A stretch of 64,000 bases of DNA from Pseudomonas uvaldensis (GCF_021271205.1 NZ_JAIWKS010000005.1:1-64000); one strand, 5' to 3'; shown: positions 1 to 10,728, numbered from the stretch's first letter. A program made the numbers and translations. Notes: generated by a model from the sequence alone, not told the origin.

Positions 1-49
1 ACTACTTAACTCATTGAATCTCAAGGAGTTTTCCGTTTCGACTGCGCCG

Positions 50-110
50 GAAGTGGGGCGAATTATAGAGACTCAGAATCTGCCGTCAACACCTATTTTC
101 AATTTATTCC
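50..110 (-). promoter_or_regulatory. rRNA-type (stringent) promoter reading leftward
   Basis: Read on the minus strand, a TTGACG -35 box (84-89) and a perfect TATAAT -10 box (62-67) are separated by 16 bases. An A/T-rich UP-like stretch lies upstream (about 90-110). A CGCCCC GC-rich discriminator lies just downstream of the -10, and transcription would start near 55. This is the standard build of growth-rate- and ppGpp-controlled rRNA promoters. In P. aeruginosa the tyrZ gene is followed by a 16S-led rRNA operon, so the rRNA genes are inferred to lie beyond position 1. The UP-like region overlaps the tyrS stop codon. The rRNA itself is not visible in this window. Confidence 0.75.
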
Positions 111-1303
111 GGTTTCAGCGTAATGCGTGCAAAAGCCTTCTTACCCGCCTGGCAGACATGGGTAGCACCCAGCTTATATATATAGGTGCGATCAACAACC
201 TCACCATCCACGCGCACCCCACCCGACCCCAGGAGGTCTCGCGCTACCGCCGCATTTTTAACCAGCCCCGCTTTATTAAGAACAGCCGCAATCGGCATAT
301 CTTCGCTGACAGCCAACTCGATCTCAGGCAAATCATCTGGCAATTCACCATCCTTCATGCGATTACCTGCTGCACGGTGAGCATTAGCCGCAGCCTCTTC
401 ACCATGGAAGCGAGCGACTATCTCTTCGGCCAGCTTGATCTTGATATCCCGCGGGTTAGCTCCAGCCTCGACGTCCGCGCGGAACGCACTGATCTCATCC
501 ATGGAGCGGAAGCTAAGCAATTCGAAATAGCGCCACATCAGCGCATCAGGTATGGAAACCAGCTTGCCATACATGACTCCCGGCGCTTCCTGGATGCCGA
601 CATAGTTGCCCAAAGACTTGGACATCTTCTTCACACCATCCAACCCCTCCAACAACGGCATGGTCAGGATGCACTGGGCCTCCTGGCCATAGCCACGCTG
701 CAGCTCACGCCCCATCAACAGGTTGAACTTCTGGTCAGTACCACCAAGCTCGACATCGGCGCGCAACGCAACCGAGTCATACCCCTGGACCAGCGGATAG
801 AGGAACTCATGAATGGCAATCGGCTGATTGGTCGTGTAGCGCTTGTCAAAGTCATCGCGCTCAAGCATACGGGCCACGGTGTACTGCGAGGTGAGGCGAA
901 TGAAGTCCGCAGGCCCCATCTTATCCATCCAGGTAGAGTTGAACGCCACCTCGGTCCTGGTCGGATCCAAAATCTTGAAAACCTGAGCCTTATAGGTTTC
1001 GGCATTCTCGAGCACCTGCTCGCGAGTCAACGGCGGACGTGTCGCGCTCTTCCCACTCGGATCACCGATCATCCCGGTGAAATCACCTATAAGGAAGATG
1101 ACCTGGTGCCCCAGCTCCTGGAACTGACGCAGCTTGTTGATCAGAACGGTGTGCCCCAGATGCAGATCCGGTGCCGTCGGGTCGAAACCAGCCTTGATAC
1201 GTAGCGGCTGCCCACGCTTGAGCTTTTCGATCAGCTCGGACTCGACCAATAGTTCTTCCGCACCACGCTTGATCAGCGCTAGCTGCTCTTCAACCGACTT
1301 CAT
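104..1303 (-). CDS. tyrS: Tyrosyl-tRNA synthetase
   Basis: Class I aminoacyl-tRNA synthetase of 399 residues that charges tRNA-Tyr with tyrosine in the cytoplasm. The HIGH-like signature HLGH is at residues 48-51, a KMSKS loop lies near residue 230, and a C-terminal S4-like RNA-binding segment ([12 protein letters not shown]) follows. The start is set at MKSVEEQL, which gives the family length. The frame continues 31 codons upstream, but that extension (MDWSPCAG...) has no family similarity. It resembles the TyrZ type found beside an rRNA operon in P. aeruginosa. It is transcribed toward the rRNA promoter at the left edge and is divergent from the M23 peptidase gene. Confidence 0.97.
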   Translation of the reverse strand: MKSVEEQLALIKRGAEELLVESELIEKLKRGQPLRIKAGFDPTAPDLHLGHTVLINKLRQFQELGHQVIFLIGDFTGMIGDPSGKSATRPPLTREQVLENAETYKAQVFKILDPTRTEVAFNSTWMDKMGPADFIRLTSQYTVARMLERDDFDKRYTTNQPIAIHEFLYPLVQGYDSVALRADVELGGTDQKFNLLMGRELQRGYGQEAQCILTMPLLEGLDGVKKMSKSLGNYVGIQEAPGVMYGKLVSIPDALMWRYFELLSFRSMDEISAFRADVEAGANPRDIKIKLAEEIVARFHGEEAAANAHRAAGNRMKDGELPDDLPEIELAVSEDMPIAAVLNKAGLVKNAAVARDLLGSGGVRVDGEVVDRTYIYKLGATHVCQAGKKAFARITLKPE

Positions 1304-1513
1304 AACAGACCCGCAAGGCTCAGATTCAAAGGGCCCCAACCATACAAGATCGCGCACCAAATACAAGGTTTGCCCGGCACACGGAGACCAATCCACAGAC
1401 AGAGCGTCTGCGGGCTTGCTTCGAAGGGGATTTGGTTATATTTTATACAGTTATTTCATCTTCATCATGTCATTCATCTTTTCCAATTCATCTTTTTAAA
1501 AGTCAAATTACTC

Positions 1514-2929
1514 ATGACCACAGAACCGTCTAAAGCGCCACCGCTTTACCCAAAAACCCACTTGCTGGCCGCAAGTGGAATTGCCGCCCTCCTCAGCCTG
1601 GCGCTTCTGGTCTTCCCTTCCAGCGACGTTGAAGCCAAAAAGACGACTCTGAGCCTGGAGCTGGAAAGCCCCGCCGAACAACTGACACAAGATCAAGACG
1701 CTGCCGAAGCCGTCCAGGCCACAAACGAACCGACCGCGTCACCTTTCGCGCAAATCGAAAGCAGCTCCGACGACACCACCGAGACCGCCCAGACCGAGCC
1801 CCCGGTCGTAGAAGAGAAGAAAGAGCCAGGCCATCGCGAGGTGATCGTGGCCAAGGGCGATACTCTTTCCACTCTGTTTGAAAAGGTTGGCCTACCCGCG
1901 ACGTCGGTCCACGAAATCCTGGCCAGCGACAAGCAAGCCAAGCAATTCACCCAATTGCAACGCGGTCAAAAACTCGAATTCGAGCTCAATTCGAGTGGAG
2001 AACTGATCAATCTACACACCAAGCTGAGCGACCTGGAAAGCATAACCCTGACCAAGAATGACAAGGGCTATGCATTCAATCGGATTACAACCAAACCTAC
2101 CGTTCGATCGGCCTACGTCCATGGTGTCATCAACAGCTCGCTGTCGCAGTCGGCCGCACGCGCAGGCCTTTCCCATAGCCTGACCATGGACATGGCCAAC
2201 GTGTTTGGCTACGACATCGATTTCGCCCAGGATATTCGCCAGGGCGATGAATTCGACGTGATCTATGAACAGAAAGTGGTCAACGGGAAAAGCGTCGGCA
2301 ACGGCCCTATTCTTTCTGCGCGCTTCACCAATCGCGGCAAGACATACACCGCAGTGCGCTATACCAACAAACAAGGCAACAGCAGCTACTACACCGCCGA
2401 CGGAAACAGCATGCGCAAGGCGTTCATCCGCACACCGGTTGACTTCGCTCGCATCAGCTCGAAATTTTCCGCAGGCCGCAAACACCCTATCCTGAACAAG
2501 ATTCGCGCCCATAAAGGCGTCGACTATGCAGCTCCTCGCGGCACGCCAATCAAAGCTGCCGGCGACGGCAAGGTATTGCTGGCCGGCCGTCGTGGTGGTT
2601 ATGGCAACACCGTCATCATCCAGCATGGCAATACTTACCAGACGCTGTACGGTCATATGCAAGGCTTCGCCAAGGGCGTGAAGACCGGCAGTAGCGTCAA
2701 ACAAGGCCAGATCATCGGTTATATCGGCACCACCGGGCTGTCGACCGGGCCACACCTTCACTATGAGTTCCAGGTCAATGGCGTTCACGTCGACCCGCTC
2801 GGCCAGAAGCTGCCGATGGCTGACCCGATCGCCAAGTCGGAGCGCGCCCGCTTCCTGGCTCAAAGCCAGCCGTTAATGGCCCGCATGGATCAAGAAAAGG
2901 CCACGCTGCTGGCCTCGAGCAAGCGCTAA
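1514..2929 (+). CDS. M23 family peptidoglycan endopeptidase (MepM/OapA-like)
   Basis: Predicted periplasmic murein DD-endopeptidase of 471 residues, which would cleave peptide cross-links during cell-wall growth. An N-terminal membrane anchor (LLAASGIAALLSLALLVF, about residues 17-35) is followed by a Pro/Glu/Thr-rich low-complexity linker. A LysM/OapA-like segment (REVIVAKGDTLSTLFEKVGL, about 115-135) comes next. The C-terminal LytM domain has the zinc motifs HKGVDY (near 333) and HLH (near 412). The start at MTTEPSK lacks a strong ribosome site, but no better one is seen. anmK begins 3 bases after the stop, so the two are probably co-transcribed, linking wall hydrolysis with recycling of wall sugars. 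Confidence 0.93.
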   Translation: MTTEPSKAPPLYPKTHLLAASGIAALLSLALLVFPSSDVEAKKTTLSLELESPAEQLTQDQDAAEAVQATNEPTASPFAQIESSSDDTTETAQTEPPVVEEKKEPGHREVIVAKGDTLSTLFEKVGLPATSVHEILASDKQAKQFTQLQRGQKLEFELNSSGELINLHTKLSDLESITLTKNDKGYAFNRITTKPTVRSAYVHGVINSSLSQSAARAGLSHSLTMDMANVFGYDIDFAQDIRQGDEFDVIYEQKVVNGKSVGNGPILSARFTNRGKTYTAVRYTNKQGNSSYYTADGNSMRKAFIRTPVDFARISSKFSAGRKHPILNKIRAHKGVDYAAPRGTPIKAAGDGKVLLAGRRGGYGNTVIIQHGNTYQTLYGHMQGFAKGVKTGSSVKQGQIIGYIGTTGLSTGPHLHYEFQVNGVHVDPLGQKLPMADPIAKSERARFLAQSQPLMARMDQEKATLLASSKR

Positions 2930-4024
<1,095 letters not shown>

Positions 4025-4046
4025 ACTCACCTACCCCTCGGACAAC

Positions 4047-4083
4047 AAAAAGCCGCAGGGCCTTTAAGGCTCTGCGGCTTTTT
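4047..4083. terminator. Bidirectional rho-independent terminator between anmK and erpA
   Basis: A GC-rich stem (AGCCGCAGGGCC pairing with GGCTCTGCGGCT, one mismatch) encloses a TTTAA loop. It is flanked by an A-run on the left and a T-run on the right, so it can terminate both convergent genes. Confidence 0.92.
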
Positions 4084-4103
4084 CGCTGAAGCTGTGGCGA
4101 CAA

Positions 4104-4454
4104 TCAGATCGAGAACGACGAACCGCAACCACAGGTAGTCGTGGCGTTCGGATTCTTGATCACGAAACGTGACCCTTCCAGACCTTCCTGATAATCCACC
4201 TCGGCACCTGCCAAGTATTGGAAGCTCATCGGATCGACGACCAGGCTGACGCCTTCGCGCTCGACGACCGTGTCGTCTTCAGCCACTTCTTCATCGAACG
4301 TGAAGCCATACTGAAAACCTGAACAGCCGCCGCCCGTCACAAACACCCGTAGCTTCAAACGATCATTCCCCTCCTCGTCGACCAGGCTCTTCACCTTGTG
4401 CGCAGCACCGTGGGTGAATTGCAAAGCCGTGGGGGTGAAGGTTTCGACGCTCAT
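4104..4454 (-). CDS. erpA: Iron-sulfur cluster insertion protein ErpA
   Basis: A-type Fe-S carrier of 116 residues (HesB/IscA family) that delivers clusters to apoproteins. The three conserved cysteines are present: C44 in GGGCSGF, and C108 and C110 in the C-terminal CGCGSSF. The start is set at MSVETFTP, the family start. The frame extends 26 codons further upstream, but that stretch is unlike the family. It is a single gene convergent with anmK. The next gene upstream on the same strand is argC, about 160 bases away. Confidence 0.96.
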   Translation of the reverse strand: MSVETFTPTALQFTHGAAHKVKSLVDEEGNDRLKLRVFVTGGGCSGFQYGFTFDEEVAEDDTVVEREGVSLVVDPMSFQYLAGAEVDYQEGLEGSRFVIKNPNATTTCGCGSSFSI

Positions 4455-4568
4455 GCTGAATATCTCCCGGCGTTTACGCCGCCATAATGCGTGATGGCAG
4501 GCATTATCCGCTTCTCCTACAAAATCGGTCAACTATTTGAAGAGCAGCGGTGAGCCACAAAGTTTTAG

Positions 4569-4598
4569 AGCTGCAAGCCGGTAGCTTAGAGCTTGCAG
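4569..4598. repeat. AGCTGCAAGC / GCTTGCAG interspersed inverted repeat
   Basis: AGCTGCAAGC (4569-4578) and the inverted GCTTGCAG (4591-4598) lie in the gap between the erpA start and the argC stop. The identical 10-mer and its inverse recur between prkA and yeaH (43151-43237), so this looks like a dispersed repeat family separate from the REP elements. It may also act as the argC terminator. Confidence 0.55.
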
Positions 4599-4613
4599 TC
4601 TGTAACTCTATAG

Positions 4614-5648
4614 TTACGGCAACATCCCCGCGTGGGACAGGCCCAGCCGTTCATCCAGCCCGAACAGGATGTTAAGGTTCTGCACTGCCTGCCCAGAAGC
4701 GCCCTTGACCAGGTTATCAATGACCGACAGCACCACGACCAGATCGCCATCCTGTGGGCGATGCACCGCAATCCGGCAAACGTTCGCCCCCCGAACGCTA
4801 CGGGTCTCCGGATGACTCCCGGCCGGCATCACATCGACGAAAGGCTCGTCGGCATAGCGTTTTTCGAACAATGCCTGCAGGTCTACGGAGCGATCGGCGA
4901 CGGTCGCATAAAGGGTGGAATGAATCCCACGGATCATGGGGGTCAGGTGCGGCACGAATGTAAGGCCGACCTCTTTACCCGCCGCCCGACGCAATCCTTG
5001 GCGAATTTCCGGCAGATGGCGATGCCCTTTCACGGCATACGCCTTCAGGCTTTCAGACGTCTCGCTGTACAACGAACCGACGCTGGCACCACGACCGGCG
5101 CCACTGACACCGGATTTGCAGTCAGCAATCAGACGTGAAGTATCGGCGAGCCCAGCCTCGAGCAATGGCAAGAAGCCCAGTTGCGTCGCGGTCGGATAGC
5201 AACCCGGCACCGCAATCAACCGGGCCTGCCTGATTTTCTCGCGATTGACTTCCGGCAATCCATAGACCGCTTCATCCAGCAGCTCCGGCGCGCCGTGGGG
5301 CTGGCCGTACCACTTGGCCCATTCATCCGCATCCTGCAGTCGGAAGTCCGCCGAAAGGTCAATGACCTTGGTCCCGGCCGCCAGCAATTCGCCCGCCAGG
5401 GCATGGGCGACACCATGCGGTGTGGCGAAGAACACCACATCGCAGGCACCTAGAGTCTTGATATCTGGAACGCTGAATGCCAGGCCATCATAGTGGCCTC
5501 GCAGGTTCGGGTACATATCGGCCACGGCCAGGCCTGCCTCGGATCGGGAGGTGATGACCACTACTTCAGCCTGCGGATGTTGTGCCAACAGACGCAGCAG
5601 TTCGACACCGGTGTAACCCGTGCCGCCGACGATACCGACCTTGACCAT
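4614..5648 (-). CDS. argC: N-acetyl-gamma-glutamyl-phosphate reductase
   Basis: Catalyses the NADPH-dependent reduction of N-acetylglutamyl-phosphate to the semialdehyde in arginine synthesis. It has 344 residues. The nucleotide-binding start [18 protein letters not shown] is at the N-terminus and the catalytic cysteine is in [13 protein letters not shown] (near residue 150). The start ATG follows a GAGGG-type ribosome site at good distance. It is monocistronic here and divergent from the HemJ-like gene. Confidence 0.97.
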   Translation of the reverse strand: MVKVGIVGGTGYTGVELLRLLAQHPQAEVVVITSRSEAGLAVADMYPNLRGHYDGLAFSVPDIKTLGACDVVFFATPHGVAHALAGELLAAGTKVIDLSADFRLQDADEWAKWYGQPHGAPELLDEAVYGLPEVNREKIRQARLIAVPGCYPTATQLGFLPLLEAGLADTSRLIADCKSGVSGAGRGASVGSLYSETSESLKAYAVKGHRHLPEIRQGLRRAAGKEVGLTFVPHLTPMIRGIHSTLYATVADRSVDLQALFEKRYADEPFVDVMPAGSHPETRSVRGANVCRIAVHRPQDGDLVVVLSVIDNLVKGASGQAVQNLNILFGLDERLGLSHAGMLP

Positions 5649-5780
5649 AAACCTGCCCTCAACGAACCACTGGAAAACCGTCGATGATAGGGCTGGCGCG
5701 GCCCTGCGACAACCGCCAAGGTGACGTGTGGCGACTCTAACCTCTACTATCGGGCTACCGTGAATCCTGGAATCGACAAA

Positions 5781-6212
5781 ATGCTTTATCTATGGCTCAA
5801 AGCGCTGCATATCGTCAGCATGGTCTGCTGGTTCGCCGGCCTGTTTTATCTACCTCGCCTTTTTGTCTATCACGCCCAGAGTGAAGACAGCATCAGCAAG
5901 GAACGCTTCAGCATCATGGAGCGCAAGTTGTATCGCGGCATCATGGGTCCGGCGATGATCGCGACCCTGGTGTTCGGCGTCTGGCTGCTCAGCCTCAACG
6001 CCGGCGCTTACTTCACTCAGGGCGGGTGGATGCATGCCAAATTGACCCTGGTCGTGTTGTTGATTGGCTATCACCACATGTGCGGCGCCCAACTGAAGCG
6101 CTTCGCCCGTGGCGAGAACACCCGCAGCCATGTCTTTTATCGCTGGTTCAATGAAGTGCCGGTATTGATATTGCTGGCTATCGTAATTCTGGTCGTGGTT
6201 CGGCCGTTCTAA
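5781..6212 (+). CDS. hemJ: HemJ-like protoporphyrinogen IX oxidase / CopD-like membrane protein
   Basis: Four-helix inner-membrane protein of 143 residues. Features include [27 protein letters not shown] with a conserved His in the first helix, [17 protein letters not shown] in the second, and [15 protein letters not shown] in the third. HemJ proteins oxidise protoporphyrinogen IX to protoporphyrin IX in heme synthesis. The start at MLYLWLK is preferred over an ORF start 20 codons upstream because the membrane segment starts there and a GGA site precedes it. Assignment is by family pattern. Confidence 0.85.
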   Translation: MLYLWLKALHIVSMVCWFAGLFYLPRLFVYHAQSEDSISKERFSIMERKLYRGIMGPAMIATLVFGVWLLSLNAGAYFTQGGWMHAKLTLVVLLIGYHHMCGAQLKRFARGENTRSHVFYRWFNEVPVLILLAIVILVVVRPF

Positions 6213-6248
6213 CTTCCAATCGACGTTTCTTATCCGGGGTACTTCCAG

Positions 6249-7217
6249 ATGACGTTACCCGCTCTGCTTGAACAACGCCTGCGCCTGCCCGTCGTGGCGG
6301 CGCCGATGTTCCTGATTTCCAACCCACAACTGGTACTGGCGTGCTGTCGCAACGGTATCGTCGGCAGCTTCCCCGCGTTGAATCAGCGCGAAAGCAGTGG
6401 CTTCAAGGCCTGGCTGGAGGAAATTGAAGCGGGCCTGAGGACGATGGAAGACCCCGCCCCCTATGCCGTCAACCTGATCGTCCACCAAAGTAATCCGAGG
6501 CTCGAGGCTGACCTGGCGATCTGCATCGAGCACAAGGTGCCAATTGTCATCACCAGCCTCGGCGCAGTGAAAGAGCTGGTGGATGCGGTCCACGGCTATG
6601 GGGGCCTGGTGTTCCATGATGTGACCACACGCCGCCATGCCGAGAAAGCGGCCGCCGCCGGTGTCGATGGGTTGATCGCCGTGGCTGCCGGCGCGGGTGG
6701 GCATGCCGGCACATGGAGTCCGTTTGCGCTGATCGCGGAAATCAGGCAATTCTTCGACAAAACCCTGCTGCTGGCGGGATGCCTGAACCACGGCCATGAG
6801 ATTCTGGCAGCTCAATTGCTCGGCGCAGACCTGGCCTACTTCGGAACGCGCTTTATCGGTACGACTGAAAGTCATGCGCCTGACGCTTATAAGGAGATGT
6901 TGCTCACATCCCGCGCCGCGGACATCGTGCATACTCCCGCAGTCTCCGGAGTGCCTGCGAGCTTCATGCGACAAAGCCTGGAAAACGCCGGTTTCGACCC
7001 GGCCGCCCTGCAACGCAAAGGGGAGGTGGATTTTGGTTCGAAACTCAAGCCACTGAACGATGAAGCCAAGGCCTGGAAAACCGTGTGGTCCGCAGGCCAG
7101 GGTGTGGGTGAAATCCACGACTTGCCAAGTGTCGACCAATTGGTCAGACGCCTGGATGAAGAATACCGTCAGGCGCAGGCCCGGGCGGTGCGGCTTGGCG
7201 GTCAATGGCCTCGCTGA
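6249..7217 (+). CDS. Nitronate monooxygenase family flavoprotein
   Basis: FMN-dependent TIM-barrel protein of 322 residues (2-nitropropane dioxygenase family), which oxidises alkyl nitronates such as propionate 3-nitronate. The N-terminus LRLPVVAAPMFLISNPQLVLA, the central AAGAGGHAGTWSPFALI (near residue 155) and the FMN-phosphate region AQLLGADLAYFGTRFIGT fit the family. It lies 36 bases after hemJ on the same strand. The physiological substrate cannot be told from sequence. Confidence 0.88.
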   Translation: MTLPALLEQRLRLPVVAAPMFLISNPQLVLACCRNGIVGSFPALNQRESSGFKAWLEEIEAGLRTMEDPAPYAVNLIVHQSNPRLEADLAICIEHKVPIVITSLGAVKELVDAVHGYGGLVFHDVTTRRHAEKAAAAGVDGLIAVAAGAGGHAGTWSPFALIAEIRQFFDKTLLLAGCLNHGHEILAAQLLGADLAYFGTRFIGTTESHAPDAYKEMLLTSRAADIVHTPAVSGVPASFMRQSLENAGFDPAALQRKGEVDFGSKLKPLNDEAKAWKTVWSAGQGVGEIHDLPSVDQLVRRLDEEYRQAQARAVRLGGQWPR

Positions 7218-7270
7218 GACTAACTGATCACAACACAACTACTTAAATTCGAATGACAAGGATGCCCGGC

Positions 7271-8215
7271 ATGAGCGAACCCCGTTTCAACATCGTATTC
7301 GACGGAGCCCTGCTGCCGGGCGTCGATACGAACACAGCCAAGCTCAATCTCGCTGAGCTGTTCAAGAGCGACGTCAGCGCCATCGAGCGGTTGTTTGGCG
7401 GGCACAAGGTAGCCCTTAAAAGCAACCTGTCCCAGACCGAAGCGCAGAAATACCTGGAAGCCCTCAACAAGAGCGGAATCGATGCGCGCATCGAAGCAGA
7501 GCCAACCCTCCAACTGAATCTGAACGAAGTGCGGCACTCGCCACAGCAACCGCAGCCCCATGAATCAACCCTCGAACCCGCGTCCCCCTATGCGCCACCC
7601 CGGGCGCAGGTCGGAGAAGCGGTCGCCGAGTTTGGCACGCTCAAGCCATTCAGCTTCGAAGGCCGTATCGGACGGTTGCGATACCTGGCCTGGACCATGT
7701 CGCTGACGCTGGTCATGATGTTGATCGTCGGCGTGGCCTTTGCGCTCGGTGCGGCCTGGATTTTCACCTCCGCCTCGACGGCGGCCATGATCGTCGGCGG
7801 GCTGCTGGCGTTGATCGTCTTCCTCGGCTTTGCCTACGTAAGTATTCAGTTCAACGTCCAGCGCCTGCATGACCTGGGCTGGTCCGGGTGGCTTTGGCTG
7901 CTCACCCTTGTCCCGTTCGTGGGCAGCATCTTCCCGTTTGTGCTCATCATTGCACCCGGCAACGAAGGTGCCAATCGCTATGGTCCACCGCCACCGCGCA
8001 ATTCCACAGCGGTGAAAGTTCTGGCTTCGCTCTGGCTGGTAATGATTGTGCTGATATTCTTCGCCACGCTGGCCGGTGTCTTCAGCGCTATCGAGGAACA
8101 ATACGGCAGCAGTTCGCTCAGCAGCTACGAAAGCAGCGAGTACACCGATGACGCGGCTGCAGAACCCGCCGCCGAACCCGCCGAGCCTTCTGTAGACTAT
8201 GAGGAGGAACAATAA
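7271..8215 (+). CDS. DUF805 membrane protein with an N-terminal soluble domain
   Basis: Protein of 314 residues with no assigned function. Residues 1-85 form a soluble domain (FNIVFDGALLPGVD...LAELFKSDVSAIERLFGGHKVALKSNLSQTEAQKYLEAL, quoted in parts). A proline-rich linker follows. A DUF805 domain begins with FSFEGRIGRLRYLAW (about 130) and carries three or four membrane helices plus the FNVQRLHDLGWSG signature. The tail is acidic and Ala/Glu-rich. The third in-frame ATG is chosen because AAGGA lies about 8 bases upstream; ATGs at 7253 and 7262 are alternatives. Function is unknown. Confidence 0.85.
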   Translation: MSEPRFNIVFDGALLPGVDTNTAKLNLAELFKSDVSAIERLFGGHKVALKSNLSQTEAQKYLEALNKSGIDARIEAEPTLQLNLNEVRHSPQQPQPHESTLEPASPYAPPRAQVGEAVAEFGTLKPFSFEGRIGRLRYLAWTMSLTLVMMLIVGVAFALGAAWIFTSASTAAMIVGGLLALIVFLGFAYVSIQFNVQRLHDLGWSGWLWLLTLVPFVGSIFPFVLIIAPGNEGANRYGPPPPRNSTAVKVLASLWLVMIVLIFFATLAGVFSAIEEQYGSSSLSSYESSEYTDDAAAEPAAEPAEPSVDYEEEQ

Positions 8216-8277
8216 GCGCGCTTCGCGCCGGTGACAGATCAGTCCACTGGTAGCGGGCCGTTGCGATGGAGAACTGC

Positions 8278-9066
8278 ATGACCCGTTACGCTCTGATCAC
8301 CGGTGCTTCCAGCGGCATCGGCCTTGCCATGGCCGAAGCCCTGGCCCGGCGCGGCCGAAACCTGATTTTGGTGGCCCGCCAGCGTGATCGGCTGGAAAGC
8401 ATTGCAATCGAGCTGACTCAACGGTTTGACGTGGAGGTCTTGTTCCGGGCATGCGACCTGGGAGAGCCACTGAGACTGTCTGGTTTTCTGCTGGAGCTGG
8501 AGGAAGGTGAACGGCAGATCGATCTCTTGGTCAACTGCGCCGGCATGGGCACCTGCGGTCCGTTCCTGGGCCAGGACTGGATGACCGAACAAGACCTGAT
8601 CGAAGTCAACATCCTCGCCCTGACACGCCTCTGTCACGCCATCGGCAATAGCATGGCGTTGCATGGCGGCGGACAGATCCTGAACGTTGCCTCGATCGCG
8701 GCGTTCCAGCCGGGTCCCTGGATGAGTACTTATTACGCCAGTAAAGCCTATGTATTGCACTTCTCCGAAGCCCTGCGGGTCGAGCTGAAGAAATGCGCGA
8801 TCAAGGTATCGGTACTGTGCCCCGGGCCGACCCGGACCGGGTTTTTCGCCAGGGCACAACTGAACGAGCGAAAACTCATCGACAGCCAGCCACTGATGAG
8901 CCCCGAGGAAGTAGCGCTTTATGCCGTACGCGCCTTGGACAAGAACCGGGCAATCATTATTCCGGGAGGGCGCAACCGCTGGTTGGCCTGGTTACCGCGA
9001 CTGGGGCCACGCTGGCTGGTCAGGTCCCTCGCGGGCATGATCAACAAGGCTTACTGTCCCCGTTGA
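8278..9066 (+). CDS. Short-chain dehydrogenase/reductase
   Basis: SDR of 262 residues. It has the NAD(P) motif TGASSGIG (near residue 8), NCAGMG in place of NNAG, and the catalytic triad Ser (NVASIAAF) and YYASK (Tyr and Lys). The C-terminal segment RWLAWLPRLGPRWLVRSLAG could associate with membrane, as in DltE/YqjQ-type SDRs. ATG at 8278 is chosen because GGAG lies 6 bases upstream; an in-frame ATG 12 bases earlier overlaps that site. The substrate is unknown. Confidence 0.9.
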   Translation: MTRYALITGASSGIGLAMAEALARRGRNLILVARQRDRLESIAIELTQRFDVEVLFRACDLGEPLRLSGFLLELEEGERQIDLLVNCAGMGTCGPFLGQDWMTEQDLIEVNILALTRLCHAIGNSMALHGGGQILNVASIAAFQPGPWMSTYYASKAYVLHFSEALRVELKKCAIKVSVLCPGPTRTGFFARAQLNERKLIDSQPLMSPEEVALYAVRALDKNRAIIIPGGRNRWLAWLPRLGPRWLVRSLAGMINKAYCPR

Positions 9067-9145
9067 ATAAAACTTGAAGCGAAACCGAGCCCACCAGCCG
9101 AACCTTAAGTACACTCGAGCTCCACGACCCTAGGGAGAAACTGCT

Positions 9146-9484
9146 GTGGATACTCTGTTTACCAAGATCATCAACCGGGAGATCCCGGCCAAGATCATTT
9201 ACGAGGATGATCAGGTCCTGGCCTTTCATGACATCGCCCCGCAGGCACCGGTACATTTTCTGGTCATTCCAAAGAAACCGATCCGCACCCTCAATGATTT
9301 GACCGAAGAAGACAAGGGACTGGCCGGGCATATTCTGTTAACTGCCCAACGCCTGGCGCTTGAGCTCGGTTGCGAGGAAGGTTTTCGCGTCGTGATGAAT
9401 TGCAATGAACTTGGCGGACAGACCGTTTATCACATCCATATGCATGTATTGGGACAGCGCCAGATGAACTGGCCACCGGGTTGA
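9146..9484 (+). CDS. hinT: HIT family nucleotide hydrolase (HinT-like)
   Basis: Protein of 112 residues with the histidine triad HIHMHV near the C-terminus and the usual N-terminal FTKIINREIPAKIIYEDD. HinT proteins hydrolyse purine nucleoside phosphoramidates. The start is GTG after a TAGGGAG ribosome site. It sits between an SDR and coq7 on the same strand, with gaps of about 75 bases each side. Confidence 0.94.
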   Translation: MDTLFTKIINREIPAKIIYEDDQVLAFHDIAPQAPVHFLVIPKKPIRTLNDLTEEDKGLAGHILLTAQRLALELGCEEGFRVVMNCNELGGQTVYHIHMHVLGQRQMNWPPG

Positions 9485-9557
9485 TACCCTGATTCAACGC
9501 AAATCCTGAGCGGCCGGTTGGGTTAAACTGGTCGCCATGATTTTTCCGGAGGTAAGC

Positions 9558-10205
9558 ATGACCACCCAACGTCATTACTCGCCGATCGACCGCCTGCTGC
9601 TGCAAGCCGATACCGCGATGCGCACGCTGCTACCCTTCAGTGGACAGCCGTACCGCCCGTCACCGGCCATCCTGCAGCCGGACGCGCAACTGAGTGACGA
9701 GCAGGCCCGCCACGTTGCGGGACTGATGCGCATCAACCACACCGGCGAAGTCTGCGCCCAGGCGTTGTATCAGGGCCAAGCCCTGACAGCGAAGCTGCCG
9801 CAGGTGCGCGAGGCGATGGAGCATGCGGCAGAGGAAGAAGTCGACCATCTGGTCTGGTGCGAACAGCGCATTCGTCAACTGGGCAGCCATACCAGCGTAT
9901 TGAATCCACTGTTTTACGGTATGTCATTTGGAATCGGCGCAGTGGCCGGGCTGATTAGCGACAAAGTCAGCCTGGGATTCGTTGCCGCGACGGAACACCA
10001 GGTATGTAAACATCTGGACGAGCATCTTGAACAACTGCCACCCGAGGATGAAAAGTCCCGGGCGATCCTGGAGCAGATGCGCGAGGACGAGGAACATCAT
10101 GCGCAAAGTGCTCTCGAGGCCGGTGGCTTCCGTTTTCCGTCGCCGGTAAAATTCGGCATGAGCCTGCTGGCCAAGGTCATGACCAAGAGTACCTATCGAA
10201 TCTGA
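9558..10205 (+). CDS. coq7: 3-demethoxyubiquinol 3-hydroxylase (Coq7)
   Basis: Di-iron hydroxylase of 215 residues that carries out the penultimate step of ubiquinone synthesis. The metal ligands are seen in [24 protein letters not shown] and [12 protein letters not shown], the two EXXH-type pairs of the Coq7 family. The start MTTQRHYSP follows an ideal GGAGG site; the frame extends 7 codons upstream. It is convergent with the OsmC gene, and a bidirectional terminator lies between them. Confidence 0.96.
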   Translation: MTTQRHYSPIDRLLLQADTAMRTLLPFSGQPYRPSPAILQPDAQLSDEQARHVAGLMRINHTGEVCAQALYQGQALTAKLPQVREAMEHAAEEEVDHLVWCEQRIRQLGSHTSVLNPLFYGMSFGIGAVAGLISDKVSLGFVAATEHQVCKHLDEHLEQLPPEDEKSRAILEQMREDEEHHAQSALEAGGFRFPSPVKFGMSLLAKVMTKSTYRI

Positions 10206-10240
10206 TGACCGCGCCGCCTGTCAGAACGAAGCAGCACTAT

Positions 10241-10276
10241 AAAAAAGCGAGGGCCAGACAAGGCCCTCGCTTTTTT
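10241..10276. terminator. Bidirectional rho-independent terminator between coq7 and the OsmC gene
   Basis: A perfect 9-bp stem, GCGAGGGCC (10247-10255) with GGCCCTCGC (10262-10270), is flanked by six A on the left and six T on the right. It serves both convergent genes. Confidence 0.95.
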
Positions 10277-10305
10277 GTTCCGACGCGGCATGTTGCCTAC
10301 CCGGC

Positions 10306-10728
10306 TCACCCCAACTCGATGATTTCATAATCATGGGTGATTTCAACGCCCGCGGCGCCCAGCATGATCGACGCCGAGCAGTATTTTTCGGCGGACAATT
10401 CAATAGCACGCTTGACCTGGGCCTCCTTCAAGGCACGCCCCTTGACCACGAAATGCATGTGGATCTTGGTGAACACCTTCGGATCTTCAGTCGCTCGCTC
10501 TGCCTCCAGAAAAGCCTCGCAACTTTCGACAGCCTGGCGCGACTTCTTGAGAATGCTGACCACATCGAAGTTACTGCAGCCACCCACGCCCAGCAGGAGC
10601 ATTTCCATCGGCCGTACACCCAGGTTCCGCCCCCCGGCATCGGGCGGGCCATCCATCACGACCACATGACCGCTGCCAGACTCACCGAGGAACATGGCTT
10701 CGCCAGCCCATTGGATGCGTGCCTTCAT
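10306..10728 (-). CDS. OsmC family peroxidase-like protein
   Basis: Protein of 140 residues from the OsmC/Ohr superfamily (YhfA type), which reduce organic hydroperoxides or resemble such enzymes. The two expected cysteines are present: C51 in GVGGCSNFDVVSIL and C117 in EKYCSASIMLG. ATG at 10728 is chosen with GGAG 8 bases upstream; the frame also allows a TTG two codons earlier. It is divergent from vfr, which starts about 260 bases away. Confidence 0.92.
   Translation of the reverse strand: MKARIQWAGEAMFLGESGSGHVVVMDGPPDAGGRNLGVRPMEMLLLGVGGCSNFDVVSILKKSRQAVESCEAFLEAERATEDPKVFTKIHMHFVVKGRALKEAQVKRAIELSAEKYCSASIMLGAAGVEITHDYEIIELG

Noticed and set aside
10206..10305. Absence of speD between coq7 and the OsmC gene (present there in P. 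aeruginosa)
   Set aside because: The gap is short and holds only a terminator, with no remnant; speD may be elsewhere in the genome, so nothing can be concluded from this window.
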